From the NCBI RefSeq assembly GCF_036567765.1, contig NZ_DATCTU010000006.1, forward strand, positions 22,112-86,111: 64,000 bases of DNA. The letters are read 5' to 3'. Below are positions 9,819 through 18,215 of this stretch, piece after piece (the first letter of the stretch is position 1; every line of letters starts with the position of its first letter). The translations under genes and the position numbers were made by a program. The DNA is from Pseudobacteroides sp. (GTDB lineage Bacteria; Bacillota; Clostridia; Acetivibrionales; DSM-2933). A model generated the notes under the pieces. It had not been told where the DNA came from. It did not search any database and saw only the letters and a list, made by a program, of their open reading frames with translations.

Positions 9819-9862
9819 TCACGGAGTGATTTTACAGCCTTGATCGTTATCATGAGAAAAAA
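9819..9862 (+). repeat. Repeat family B, degenerate first half
   Basis: It contains AATCACGGAGTGATTTT (first palindrome with altered loop) followed by a close match to CCTTGATCGTTGTCATGAGAAA. The second palindrome is missing. It lies between the divergent SLH operon and cooS. Confidence 0.5.
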
Positions 9863-9935
9863 CAATGCATATTAATGCTTAATTAAACAAAAAATATGAG
9901 ACAAAGTATGTGAATCTTACTTAAGGAGGCTTATA

Positions 9936-12068
9936 ATGTCAGATCAGGACATCAAAAATTCTTATGAAAAAAGTGCCGGTACTATGCGTGGAGACCAGAC
10001 CACATTCGGAACCAAGCTCACCAATGAACATTCAAACGACCCTAACACACACGCAGATATTCATAACCGAATCAAGATTAATTACGATGGCATAGAAAAA
10101 TCACCTTCAATGGAAGAAGTACATGCCTGGCAGAGAGAACATATCAAAAAAAATGACCAATCAAAAGAAGGTTATCCTCTTAACGTTATAATTGATCCTG
10201 CCATGAGGGAAATGTACCAAGTGGTTCATGAATCAGGCTTGACAAACGTTTTTGACAGATTCAGCCAGCAGCAGCCCATCCAGTGCAAATTTTGCATAGA
10301 GGGCTTATCCTGCCAGCTATGTGCCAATGGCCCATGCCGTATTTCCGACAAGGTACCCAGGGGCACCTGTGGAGTTGATGCTCACACCATGGTTGCAAGG
10401 AATTTTGTATACAGGCATGTTACCATAGGTACATCAGCAAACATTTTCCACTGCCATCAGGCAGCACGCACATTGAAAGCTGCAGGAGAGCACCCTGAAA
10501 GCGGACTTAAAATAAGGGACCCTGAAAAACTGAAAAAATATGCCGATATGGCGGGTCTCAATGCAAACCAGCCAATAGAAAAGCTGGCGGTAGATTTTGC
10601 CCAGTGGGTAATGAATGACATCCATTCTCCTTATCACATCCCGTCAAAAGCAGTTGAGGCCTTTGCTCCAACAAGACGTAAAGAATTGTGGAGAAAACTG
10701 GGGTTATTCCCAGGCGGAGGCTACAGCGAAGTGGCTTATGCTCAAACACGATGCATGACAAACTTTACCTCAGAGCCCACAGAATTTCTTATGGACAGTG
10801 TAAGGCTCGGAGTAGCAAACGAGTACCAGGGTCTTTTCCTTCTTGATATTATTCAGGAAATACTCATGGGCACCCAGGAAATCGCTAAAAAGCAGCAAAA
10901 CATGGGGCTTTTGAAGGAGAACATGATCAATGTTATCACCAACGGACACATGCCACTACTAGCCCATGTAGCAATCGATATGGCATCAACTGACGAATGG
11001 CAGCAAAAGGCCAAATCAGCAGGTGCAGACGGAATTCAGATTTTAGGCCATGTCTGTGAAGGACAGCAGCTTATAAATTATGAAGGCATGCATAATCAAA
11101 AGGGATATGGCGGACAGGAAGGAGAATGGCTGTCACAGGAATATCTGCTCGCAACAGGTGCAGTTGATTTATTTATGTTTGACTATAACTGCACTGTTCC
11201 AACAATGCCTCTGTATGCAAAGCGTTTTGGCACCAAGCTGTTAAGCACACACCCGGTTATTCAGCTTCAGGGCACCGAAACCTTAGACTTCATTCCTGAA
11301 AAAATGAAGGAACAGGCGGAAAAGGCTTTGAATATGGCATTTGATGCCTTCAAGCAAAGAAAGTCAGAAAACAGAAAGGTCTATATTCCACCTCATAAGT
11401 CCGACTGCATGGTGGGCTTTAGCACCGAATCGGTTAAAAAGGCCCTTGGAGGAAGCTTTGGCCCTCTGATTGAACAGATTGCAAACGGAAATATAAGAGG
11501 CATCGCAACTATTGTAGGATGTACTACAGCAAGATACGGTCAGGGCGGAAGCAATATTTTTAAAATCACAAAAGGCCTCATTGCAAACAATATTCTTGTC
11601 CTTTCAGGCGGATGCACATCATCCGTTATGGAATATACCGGCCTTACAAATCCCAACGCTGCTGATGAATGCGGTGAAGGCTTGAAAGCGGTATGTAAAC
11701 AACTTGGCATTCCTCCTGTTCTATCTTACGGAGCCTGCGTAGATATCGGAAAAATGACTCATACAGCAAAGGAACTGGCTGACGCACTTAATGTAGACAC
11801 AAACAAGCTTCCTCTTGTCATAGGTGCCCCTGAATATCTTGAGCAAAAAGCTGTTGCAGATGCATGTACGGCAGTTGCTTTAGGATGGCTGGTACATGTA
11901 GCACCCGTTCCGTCAATCACGGGAAGTGATGTTGTGGTAAAGACACTCACAGAAACTACAGAGAGCCTTGGTCTTGGCAAGGTTGTGGTAGAACTGGATG
12001 CGGAAAGAACAATCCAGATATATGTCGACCATATTGAGAAAAAACGTAAGGAACTTGGTCTGAAATAA
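9936..12068 (+). CDS. cooS: Anaerobic carbon-monoxide dehydrogenase catalytic subunit
   Basis: This Ni-Fe enzyme oxidises CO to CO2 (reversibly). The protein is 710 residues long, with an N-terminal extension of roughly 60-80 residues compared with the shortest CooS proteins. Cysteines at 117, 120, 126, 129 and 134 bind the D/B clusters. C-cluster segments are visible as HVCEGQQ, IVGCTTARYGQ, LSGGCTSS and YGACVD. The start is ATG 9936 with an excellent AAGGAGG. No cooF ferredoxin, cooC nickel-insertion ATPase or acetyl-CoA synthase subunit is next to it, and a terminator follows, so it is a single-gene unit. It could feed electrons to ferredoxin or detoxify CO; the context does not decide. 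Confidence 0.96.
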   Translation: MSDQDIKNSYEKSAGTMRGDQTTFGTKLTNEHSNDPNTHADIHNRIKINYDGIEKSPSMEEVHAWQREHIKKNDQSKEGYPLNVIIDPAMREMYQVVHESGLTNVFDRFSQQQPIQCKFCIEGLSCQLCANGPCRISDKVPRGTCGVDAHTMVARNFVYRHVTIGTSANIFHCHQAARTLKAAGEHPESGLKIRDPEKLKKYADMAGLNANQPIEKLAVDFAQWVMNDIHSPYHIPSKAVEAFAPTRRKELWRKLGLFPGGGYSEVAYAQTRCMTNFTSEPTEFLMDSVRLGVANEYQGLFLLDIIQEILMGTQEIAKKQQNMGLLKENMINVITNGHMPLLAHVAIDMASTDEWQQKAKSAGADGIQILGHVCEGQQLINYEGMHNQKGYGGQEGEWLSQEYLLATGAVDLFMFDYNCTVPTMPLYAKRFGTKLLSTHPVIQLQGTETLDFIPEKMKEQAEKALNMAFDAFKQRKSENRKVYIPPHKSDCMVGFSTESVKKALGGSFGPLIEQIANGNIRGIATIVGCTTARYGQGGSNIFKITKGLIANNILVLSGGCTSSVMEYTGLTNPNAADECGEGLKAVCKQLGIPPVLSYGACVDIGKMTHTAKELADALNVDTNKLPLVIGAPEYLEQKAVADACTAVALGWLVHVAPVPSITGSDVVVKTLTETTESLGLGKVVVELDAERTIQIYVDHIEKKRKELGLK

Positions 12069-12114
12069 GTAAATTCGATGTAAAAATACTTATCATATAT
12101 GTTGTGAAATAGAA

Positions 12115-12170
12115 TTTACAGGCCTTTATTTATATCAGCAATTATCAATAAAGGCCTGTAAATTTTTTTT
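12115..12170 (+). terminator. Terminator of cooS
   Basis: A 16-bp stem beginning TTTACAGGCCTTTATT pairs with AATAAAGGCCTGTAAA at 12147-12162 and is followed by eight T residues. It lies 46 bases after the cooS stop. Confidence 0.9.
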
Positions 12171-12315
12171 GATGTCTAGGAAACAAATCTGAATAAACTA
12201 AGATAATTTACAATAAAGACCACACAATGATATACTTTACCTGTCACCTGGAAGCATTTTATGAGAGGACAATAATGGAAAATCCTTTAATATGGAAGCA
12301 GAGAGGAGATGTATT

Positions 12316-13170
12316 ATGGATTGGCTTGATGCAATGAGCAAAGCAGTTGAATATCTTGAAGAGGACATCAATGAAAAGCTGGATATAGAGAAGGTTTCCA
12401 GGATTGCTCTATCATCCCCTTTTCACTTCCAACGAATGTACCATATGATGACTGGCATCACAATTGCCGAGTATGTAAGAAGGAGAAAGCTTACACTGAC
12501 TGCACAGGATATTTTATCCGGTGAAAAAATAATTGATGTCGCTTACAAATACGGATATGAGACTCCTGAGTCTTTTACAAAAGCTTTTGGCAAAATGCAT
12601 GGAATAAGCCCCTCTGCTGCCAAAGAACCTGGAGCAAAGCTCAAGGCATATCCAAAACTATCCTTTCATATTTCAATAAAAGGAGACAAAAAGATGGATT
12701 ATAAGATTATTGAAAAAGAGAGTTTTTCTGTTATAGGCAAAAAAACAAGAATCACCATGGTAGACAACCAAAACTTCAATCTTGTCCCGAAATTTTGGAA
12801 TGACTGCAGAATTGACGGTACCCAAGAGTGGCTGTGTAAAAGAGCAGGTAAGCTTGGAATGCTTGGGATATGCATGGATTTTGACAAAGATAACGAAGAG
12901 CTCAACTATATGATAGCAGTTGTAGAAGTAAACGAAGCACTTCCTGAGGGTTTCGAATCCAGAACTATACCTGCTGCAACATGGGCAGTTTTTGAATCAA
13001 TCGGTCCCATGCCTGAGGCAGCTCAGGATGTTACAAGAAGGATTTTTTCAGAATGGTTTCCTGCTACAGGATATGAGCACGATTGTGCACCAGAGATAGA
13101 GGTTTATCCGGCAGGAGATGTAAGTGCTCCTGATTATAGGTGTGAGATTTGGATTCCTATTAGCAAGTAA
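12316..13170 (+). CDS. AraC-family regulator with GyrI-like effector domain
   Basis: A 284-residue transcription regulator. Two helix-turn-helix motifs of the AraC/XylS type lie in residues 1-105 (SSPFHFQRMYHMMTG and VAYKYGYETPESFTKAFG). A GyrI-like / effector-binding domain of the BmrR and Rob C-terminal type covers about 130-284, ending with the characteristic EVYPAGD and IWIPISK. Such proteins sense hydrophobic small molecules and often control multidrug efflux. I chose ATG 12316 over the in-frame ATG at 12292 because GAGAGGAGA sits at the right distance from it. It is a monocistronic gene with a hairpin terminator downstream. Confidence 0.93.
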   Translation: MDWLDAMSKAVEYLEEDINEKLDIEKVSRIALSSPFHFQRMYHMMTGITIAEYVRRRKLTLTAQDILSGEKIIDVAYKYGYETPESFTKAFGKMHGISPSAAKEPGAKLKAYPKLSFHISIKGDKKMDYKIIEKESFSVIGKKTRITMVDNQNFNLVPKFWNDCRIDGTQEWLCKRAGKLGMLGICMDFDKDNEELNYMIAVVEVNEALPEGFESRTIPAATWAVFESIGPMPEAAQDVTRRIFSEWFPATGYEHDCAPEIEVYPAGDVSAPDYRCEIWIPISK

Positions 13171-13173
13171 GAT

Positions 13174-13253
13174 CAAAATAGCTTACGATTTTGCAAACTT
13201 GATTGTTGTCGTGAGAAGTTATGGTGTAGCATACACCGTAATTTCCTAGACAT
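13174..13253 (+). repeat. Repeat family B, full copy
   Basis: An 80-bp element beginning three bases after the regulator's stop codon. It has two palindromic modules: AAAATAGCTTACGATTTT, then a longer hairpin with GGTGTA...TACACC and the terminal TTTCCTAGACAT. It is closely similar to the copies at 33881-33959 and 36201-36261 and in the same orientation. Confidence 0.85.
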
Positions 13254-13262
13254 TCAAAAAAA

Positions 13263-13300
13263 GCTGTGAAACAACCTGTAAAAAAGTTGTTTCACAGCTT
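13263..13300. terminator. Bidirectional terminator between convergent genes
   Basis: A stem of GCTGTGAAACAAC with its exact complement GTTGTTTCACAGC and a short loop, flanked by A-rich and T-rich sequence on the two sides. It can end both the AraC-type gene and the convergent chitinase gene. Confidence 0.85.
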
Positions 13301-13402
13301 TTCAAAGTCATATGTGCTGGTCGTCTTATTAAAATTATTGGCTATAATAATTATATCGGCAAAATTAACTGTACCATCCCCATTTAAATCTACCTTATCT
13401 AG
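13292..13402 (-). pseudogene. Third dockerin repeat, out of frame downstream of the chitinase
   Basis: Directly after the chitinase stop, the -1 frame encodes 36 residues that form a clean dockerin repeat: VDLNGDGTVNFADIIIIANN and a following FNK, then a TGA inside the terminator stem. The calcium-loop Asp/Asn positions are intact and fit the EF-hand-like consensus better than the two in-frame repeats. In its own frame a TAA occurs just before it, so it has no start and no read-through route. It looks like a relic of recombination between dockerin genes, or of a small deletion. Confidence 0.7.
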
Positions 13403-15225
13403 CCTTTATAATCAGCTGTACCCATATTAAAATGCCTGGCAATTGTTATGACATCAGCCATATTTACAGAATAGTCCATGTTAAAATCACAGTCCGGATT
13501 GTATTTTACGTCGCCCTTAGTACTATTGAAAACTTTAGCAATTTCAATTATATCCGACATGTTTATTACATTATCCTGCAAACCATTTATCCTTATATCA
13601 CCTGCCCATATATGGTATGGAGCCTCTTGTGAACCAATCAGTAAATTATCCTTTAAAATTATGCCCGTCAACTCCCTTCTCAAGTATCCTGGCTTGGACA
13701 GTGTCAATGTATAAGGGTCATTGCTTGCAGGTACACCTGAAATTTCATAATACCCTTTTGAGTCTGTGGTTGTTTTCAATCCATTAAATGACAATTCAAC
13801 ATTAAAGCCTGAAAGTACAGCTGATGATTCCTTACCAGTATAAAAATCAGGTTTCAGATACCCGCTGATTTTGTATGTGTATGTATCAGTAGGAACGGGA
13901 GTAGGAGTGAGTTGAGGAATATTTGAAAAGAAACTGTTATATATTACAGAGGTAAGCGTATCTCCTTTTGAAGGAGAATCGCCGCTAAGCTCCCAGAACA
14001 TTATTCCTCCAAGATTGTTTTTCTTAACATACTCACATTTGTTTTGTATGGAAGTTTCATCATCATATGTGTATAGCACCTTTGTTGCCGGATTCCACAA
14101 GTAAGGCACCTGAGCATAACTATCCCTGTACTTGATAAATCCTGAACCCGGGGCCTCCAAGACATCCTTTATGTAATAAAATGGATTGTTCCCACTGGCT
14201 GCACCGCCTTCATTCCATATCCCCATAGGTGAACCTTTAGCATTTCCGAATAATCCGTTGGTACCACCAGATACATCCTTCCATCCATAGGAGTAGTAAG
14301 GAACCCCTATATTAAGCTTATGAGACGGTATCCCAAGCCTCATATACTCTCGTACGGTCCAGTCTGTGTTATACTTTTCCTTTTTTTCAGCATAAGAAGG
14401 ATCGCCAGGGTTTGCATACAGAGGTGAGACATGGTTGGTTACGGTATCCCATCCGCCGCTGTAGTCGTATGTCATAAGATTTACAAAGTCAAGATATTGG
14501 TGGTATTTATCCGGCTCCGTATTTGATATCATTGAATAGCCTGCAGGAGCAGCTATGGTAAGAAGGTACTTTTTGCCGTCAACTGTACCTGCCCCATCAA
14601 GGCTGGCACGGAGTTGTTTTAAAAGCATAGTGAAATTCTGCTTGTCCTCAGGTCGGTTTTTATTTCCTGCCAATCCTCCTGCAACAGGGTATTCCCAATC
14701 GATATCCACACCATCGAACTGATATTGTCTGATGAAATCCACACAGCTGTCTGCAAAAACCTTTCTTGATGATTCGCTTAAAGCCACATCTGAAAAATAC
14801 ATGGACTGGGACCAGCCGCCTACTGATATAAGCGTCTTTACCTTTGGATAAAGCTTTTTGTACTTTATCAACTGTCCGAAGTTGCCTTTTAGCGGAGTAT
14901 CCCATTTGTCATCTCCAAAAGGCTTGCCTGTGGCAGCCCAGGAGTCGTATATAGCAATTTTTCCGTTTTCGATTTTCGCAAATGCATAATTTATATGTGT
15001 TATCTTTTCCCAAGGTATATCCGACACCTCATAAAAGTTATGCCCTTCATATATTCCCCATTCGGGAAAATAACCCACAATGTTTTTTTCCGTATCTTCA
15101 CTGGCAGTAACAATATGTACATTGGATACCAGTACACTTATTGCAATGCACAAGACCACAATGAGCTTTCTAAAACAAAATCGCTTGCGATTTTGCAACC
15201 TTGGTGTTGTCGTGAAAATTTTCAT
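13399..15225 (-). CDS. Cellulosomal chitinase: GH18 + X-module + type II-like dockerin
   Basis: A secreted glycoside hydrolase family 18 chitinase, 608 residues. The start is ATG 15225, with GGGGGA at good spacing; two upstream in-frame ATGs fit worse. The signal peptide is unusual: residues 2-20 are encoded by a copy of repeat family B. The GH18 barrel spans about 47-425, with the catalytic signature DGVDIDWEYP at 171-180 (Glu178 as acid/base) and SVGGWS near 135. A Pro/Thr linker leads to an X-module-like domain (~445-540, with GYYEISGVP) and a dockerin of two calcium-binding repeats (VINMSDIIEIAKVFN and VNMADVITIARHFN). Type II-like dockerins bind type II cohesins, on anchoring scaffoldins in most species. 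Confidence 0.95.
   Translation of the reverse strand: MKIFTTTPRLQNRKRFCFRKLIVVLCIAISVLVSNVHIVTASEDTEKNIVGYFPEWGIYEGHNFYEVSDIPWEKITHINYAFAKIENGKIAIYDSWAATGKPFGDDKWDTPLKGNFGQLIKYKKLYPKVKTLISVGGWSQSMYFSDVALSESSRKVFADSCVDFIRQYQFDGVDIDWEYPVAGGLAGNKNRPEDKQNFTMLLKQLRASLDGAGTVDGKKYLLTIAAPAGYSMISNTEPDKYHQYLDFVNLMTYDYSGGWDTVTNHVSPLYANPGDPSYAEKKEKYNTDWTVREYMRLGIPSHKLNIGVPYYSYGWKDVSGGTNGLFGNAKGSPMGIWNEGGAASGNNPFYYIKDVLEAPGSGFIKYRDSYAQVPYLWNPATKVLYTYDDETSIQNKCEYVKKNNLGGIMFWELSGDSPSKGDTLTSVIYNSFFSNIPQLTPTPVPTDTYTYKISGYLKPDFYTGKESSAVLSGFNVELSFNGLKTTTDSKGYYEISGVPASNDPYTLTLSKPGYLRRELTGIILKDNLLIGSQEAPYHIWAGDIRINGLQDNVINMSDIIEIAKVFNSTKGDVKYNPDCDFNMDYSVNMADVITIARHFNMGTADYKG
15176..15217 (+). repeat. Repeat family B, partial copy inside the chitinase start region
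   Basis: It reads CAAAATCGCTTGCGATTTTG followed by CAACCTTGGTGTTGTCGTGA, matching the first 42 bases or so of the family consensus. The chitinase is on the opposite strand and reads through it, so the repeat encodes the signal peptide's N-terminal region. Confidence 0.8.
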
Positions 15226-15324
15226 GCCCATTCCCCCTAAAACCATATTAATATAATTATACCATTCATTTAGGGAATTTTTGGACTAGCATTTAAACTT
15301 TTCATTCATCCAGATTTGCTTAAA

Positions 15325-16122
15325 TCATGAACCGGTGCCTGAATATCTGTTAAGCCCTATTCTCCAGATTTTATATGCAATAATAAAAAGCCCTATACCT
15401 ATAAAAGGTGTAGCAAAAACAGTAATGTCACCACTACCCGGCTTCAAGAAGAACCTGGACGGATAGTATCCTATAAAAGCTACTGGAATTATTCCGGTAA
15501 ACACAAACCTGAAGAACCCATTAAATATTGTAATTGGGTACCTGGCATATTCACTAAGCTTAAAAATAAGTACCAGCACCGAAACCGATTCTATTACCCA
15601 AAAGGAAATGGAAGCCGCCATCAGCACAAGGGATATCATTATAATAGCTGAGCTCAATATGAATACAACAAACATGATGAGGTTTAACGGGGTCCAATGG
15701 ATTCCCAACTTTATCGATGAATAAATCAGCATTGTAAGTGCCAACATAAGCTGTCCCAAGCCCTTTATGTCAAAGACCTCCGAAACATAATAAAACAGAG
15801 TATTTATGGGCTTAAAATAATATTTTATGAAATTACCGTTTCTTAAGCTGATCCTTATAACCCAAAGATTATCAAAGAACAGCTGCATGGGTGTTACAGC
15901 AAGGAGTGCAAAGGAATATAAAAATATCAATTCATTGAGGTTCCAGCCTTCAATGTTGTTTATGGAATAAAAAAGGACCCAATATGTAAATAATCCTGTT
16001 ATATTAAGAAGGAGCATTGCAAATGTACTTATATAAAAGTCACTTCTAAACTGCATTCTGGCTTTTATATATTGTGAAATCATCTTAATATACAACCTCG
16101 AATAAAACCTTAAACGCTTCAT
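15325..16122 (-). CDS. ABC-2 type transporter permease (DUF990 type)
   Basis: A 265-residue integral membrane protein with about six hydrophobic segments and a charged N terminus. It is the last gene of a three-gene ABC exporter operon, six bases after the first permease. The size, topology and pairing with a daunorubicin-type ATPase fit the family in which two different permeases form a heterodimer (DUF990/ABC-2). The substrate cannot be read from the sequence; no lantibiotic, polysaccharide or resistance gene lies alongside. Confidence 0.88.
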   Translation of the reverse strand: MKRLRFYSRLYIKMISQYIKARMQFRSDFYISTFAMLLLNITGLFTYWVLFYSINNIEGWNLNELIFLYSFALLAVTPMQLFFDNLWVIRISLRNGNFIKYYFKPINTLFYYVSEVFDIKGLGQLMLALTMLIYSSIKLGIHWTPLNLIMFVVFILSSAIIMISLVLMAASISFWVIESVSVLVLIFKLSEYARYPITIFNGFFRFVFTGIIPVAFIGYYPSRFFLKPGSGDITVFATPFIGIGLFIIAYKIWRIGLNRYSGTGS

Positions 16123-16128
16123 TATAAG

Positions 16129-16923
16129 TTAGCCTCCATTTACTGTAATAACCTTGACAGCCTTACGATAAAAAAGTCTGTTTATTGCAAAAAGCAGCAA
16201 TATCCAGAAAAGCTGTAACAGAAAATTTTTAATGTAATCCCCTGTACCAAGCTTGTTGGAAATCAATGTCTCCAGCGGTATATTATAAACCGCCTGAAAC
16301 GGCAGAAAATTGACTATTGTTTTTAATGTATCCGGAAAAAAGCTTATTGGAATAACAGCTCCTGACAAAAGCATTACGATAGAATCCTTTGCTGAGCTCA
16401 TTCCCCAGGTGGACTCATTGTAAAAGCATAGCAGCCCTACAAGAAAGTCAATATTAAACATTATAAAGTATGACAATATCAGTGAAACCGGAAAAATCAA
16501 AATATTTAATCCAATAGGCATATCCGGCTTAAACACCAGCAAAATTACCAGAACAGTAGGCATCGTTATTGTAACGAGCTTTAAAAGCACATAGCCAAGG
16601 CATTCAAAGAGTTTGTACATCATGAGATCTATAGGCTTTATAAAATGCATAACAATAGAGCCTTCAATCACTTCCCTTGACATTCCCCACTCCACAAATG
16701 TAGTAAACAGCGAAAATATGGTTGAGGCTAGGGATAAATAAACAAATACCTGGTTGAAGGTCATTCCGTTGAGACTTCTTGCACCTGAACCATAAATAGA
16801 GCTCCACAAAAAGTAAATAACAGTGATATAAACCAAATTACTTACTATGGAAAAAATAAAATTAAACCTAAATACGGTAATAGTAAGGAATACTTTTTGG
16901 GTTACAGTAAAATACTTTTTCAT
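16129..16923 (-). CDS. ABC-2 type transporter permease
   Basis: A 264-residue membrane protein with six predicted helices, paralogous in layout to the next gene. Its ATG overlaps the ATPase stop by four bases (ATGA), showing translational coupling. Together with the ATPase and the second permease it forms a complete exporter of the DrrAB/DUF990 kind. Hydrophilic loops are short, so no substrate-binding domain is present, as expected for an exporter. Confidence 0.88.
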   Translation of the reverse strand: MKKYFTVTQKVFLTITVFRFNFIFSIVSNLVYITVIYFLWSSIYGSGARSLNGMTFNQVFVYLSLASTIFSLFTTFVEWGMSREVIEGSIVMHFIKPIDLMMYKLFECLGYVLLKLVTITMPTVLVILLVFKPDMPIGLNILIFPVSLILSYFIMFNIDFLVGLLCFYNESTWGMSSAKDSIVMLLSGAVIPISFFPDTLKTIVNFLPFQAVYNIPLETLISNKLGTGDYIKNFLLQLFWILLLFAINRLFYRKAVKVITVNGG

Positions 16924-17942
16924 TTAAGACCACCCTCGTAAATTTCTCTTATGATCTTCTCTGTAGGCACTTCCTCCACCTTTATATCCTTTAATGGGAA
17001 CAGTGTCAAAAGATAATTTAGTATATCAACCAGCTTTATTTCTTCCAAATTTATAGTTATATTGATCCAGCCATCATCAGTAGCTTCAATTTCAGGAGGC
17101 TTTTGGCACTTGAAATTATTTCCTATCTTATTTGAAAGCTCCTCCAAATTAAGCTGCTCCGACATTTCCAGCCTCAATACCCTGTATACACCGAATATAC
17201 TGTTGACCTTCTGTATGTCTCCGTCAAAAATCACTGACCCCTTATCAACTATTATTATTCTTTTACAAAGAATTTCAAGATCGCTTATATCATGGGTAGT
17301 AAGGAGTATGGTGGTCTTATTTAATGAGTTAAGCTCTTTTATAACACTCCTTATTTTATTTTTAACTGAAACATCAAGTCCTATGGTGGGTTCATCAAGA
17401 AATATTATTTTGGGGTTGTGCAAAAATGCCGCCACTATATCGCACAGCATCCTCTGTCCTAAAGATAAAAATCTGACAGGCGTATTATGTAAAGTATCAA
17501 GCTGCACAAGATCATTAAACAGCTCCATATTTGTGTTGTAAGTCTTATCGCCTATCTCAAATATTTCCTTCAATATCTTAAAGGATTCTATAACAGGCAG
17601 TTCCCACCAAAGCTGAGTCCTTTGACCGAAAACCACTCCTATATTGCGGACATATTTCATCCTCTGCTTATAAGGTATGAATCCATTTACTGTAATTCTT
17701 CCTGACGTAGGTTCTAAAACCCCAGTCATCATCTTGATTGTGGTGGATTTTCCCGCACCGTTGGGACCCACAAAACCAACCATTTCTCCTTCATCGATGG
17801 TCATCGATATATTTTCTACAGCCTTTACAATCTTATAATCCCTGGAAAACAGGTCTCTTACTGCTCCCCTAAAGCCCTGGTGCCTGTTTAAGACTTTGAA
17901 ACTTTTGGATAGGTTCTCTATTTGTATAATCCCCAATACCAT
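16920..17942 (-). CDS. ABC transporter ATP-binding protein (DrrA-like)
   Basis: A 340-residue ATPase. Walker A is GPNGAGKST at 59-67, the Q-loop region lies in VVFGQRTQLWWELP, the signature is LSLGQRM and Walker B is IIFLDEPTIGLD. The C-terminal ~100 residues form the extra domain seen in DrrA-type exporters. I place the start at ATG 17942; its ribosome site (GGGGTG) is very close, and an in-frame ATG at 17987 has none, so the exact start is uncertain. It is the first gene of the exporter operon. Confidence 0.9.
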   Translation of the reverse strand: MVLGIIQIENLSKSFKVLNRHQGFRGAVRDLFSRDYKIVKAVENISMTIDEGEMVGFVGPNGAGKSTTIKMMTGVLEPTSGRITVNGFIPYKQRMKYVRNIGVVFGQRTQLWWELPVIESFKILKEIFEIGDKTYNTNMELFNDLVQLDTLHNTPVRFLSLGQRMLCDIVAAFLHNPKIIFLDEPTIGLDVSVKNKIRSVIKELNSLNKTTILLTTHDISDLEILCKRIIIVDKGSVIFDGDIQKVNSIFGVYRVLRLEMSEQLNLEELSNKIGNNFKCQKPPEIEATDDGWINITINLEEIKLVDILNYLLTLFPLKDIKVEEVPTEKIIREIYEGGLK

Positions 17943-18215
17943 CACCCCGTTTTTAATATGCAGGTATTTTACACCTAATGGCAACATAATTCAACACTTT
18001 ATTATAATTAATTATCTCATAATATTATCGGCAACAATGTTAAATAAAGGAGGTATAAATCGATAACTTTTACAATTAATCATACATTAATTGAATAACA
18101 AACCCAGGTATGGATAGAAATCACTTTACTGCAAACAATATATTATATTATGAGATTAACTCCAGTTTAATATATATATTTAAGTTGATAAACTGTCATA
18201 TCTGAGGTGTATGCT

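Noticed and set aside
12171..12184. Inverted fragment of repeat family B after the cooS terminator
   Set aside because: Only GATGTCTAGGAAA matches; it is too short to separate from chance, and is the only one in the opposite orientation.
13380..13420. Programmed frameshift joining the third dockerin repeat to the chitinase
   Set aside because: No slippery heptamer is present, and the -1 frame contains TAA immediately before the repeat, so slippage at the end of the gene could not read into it.
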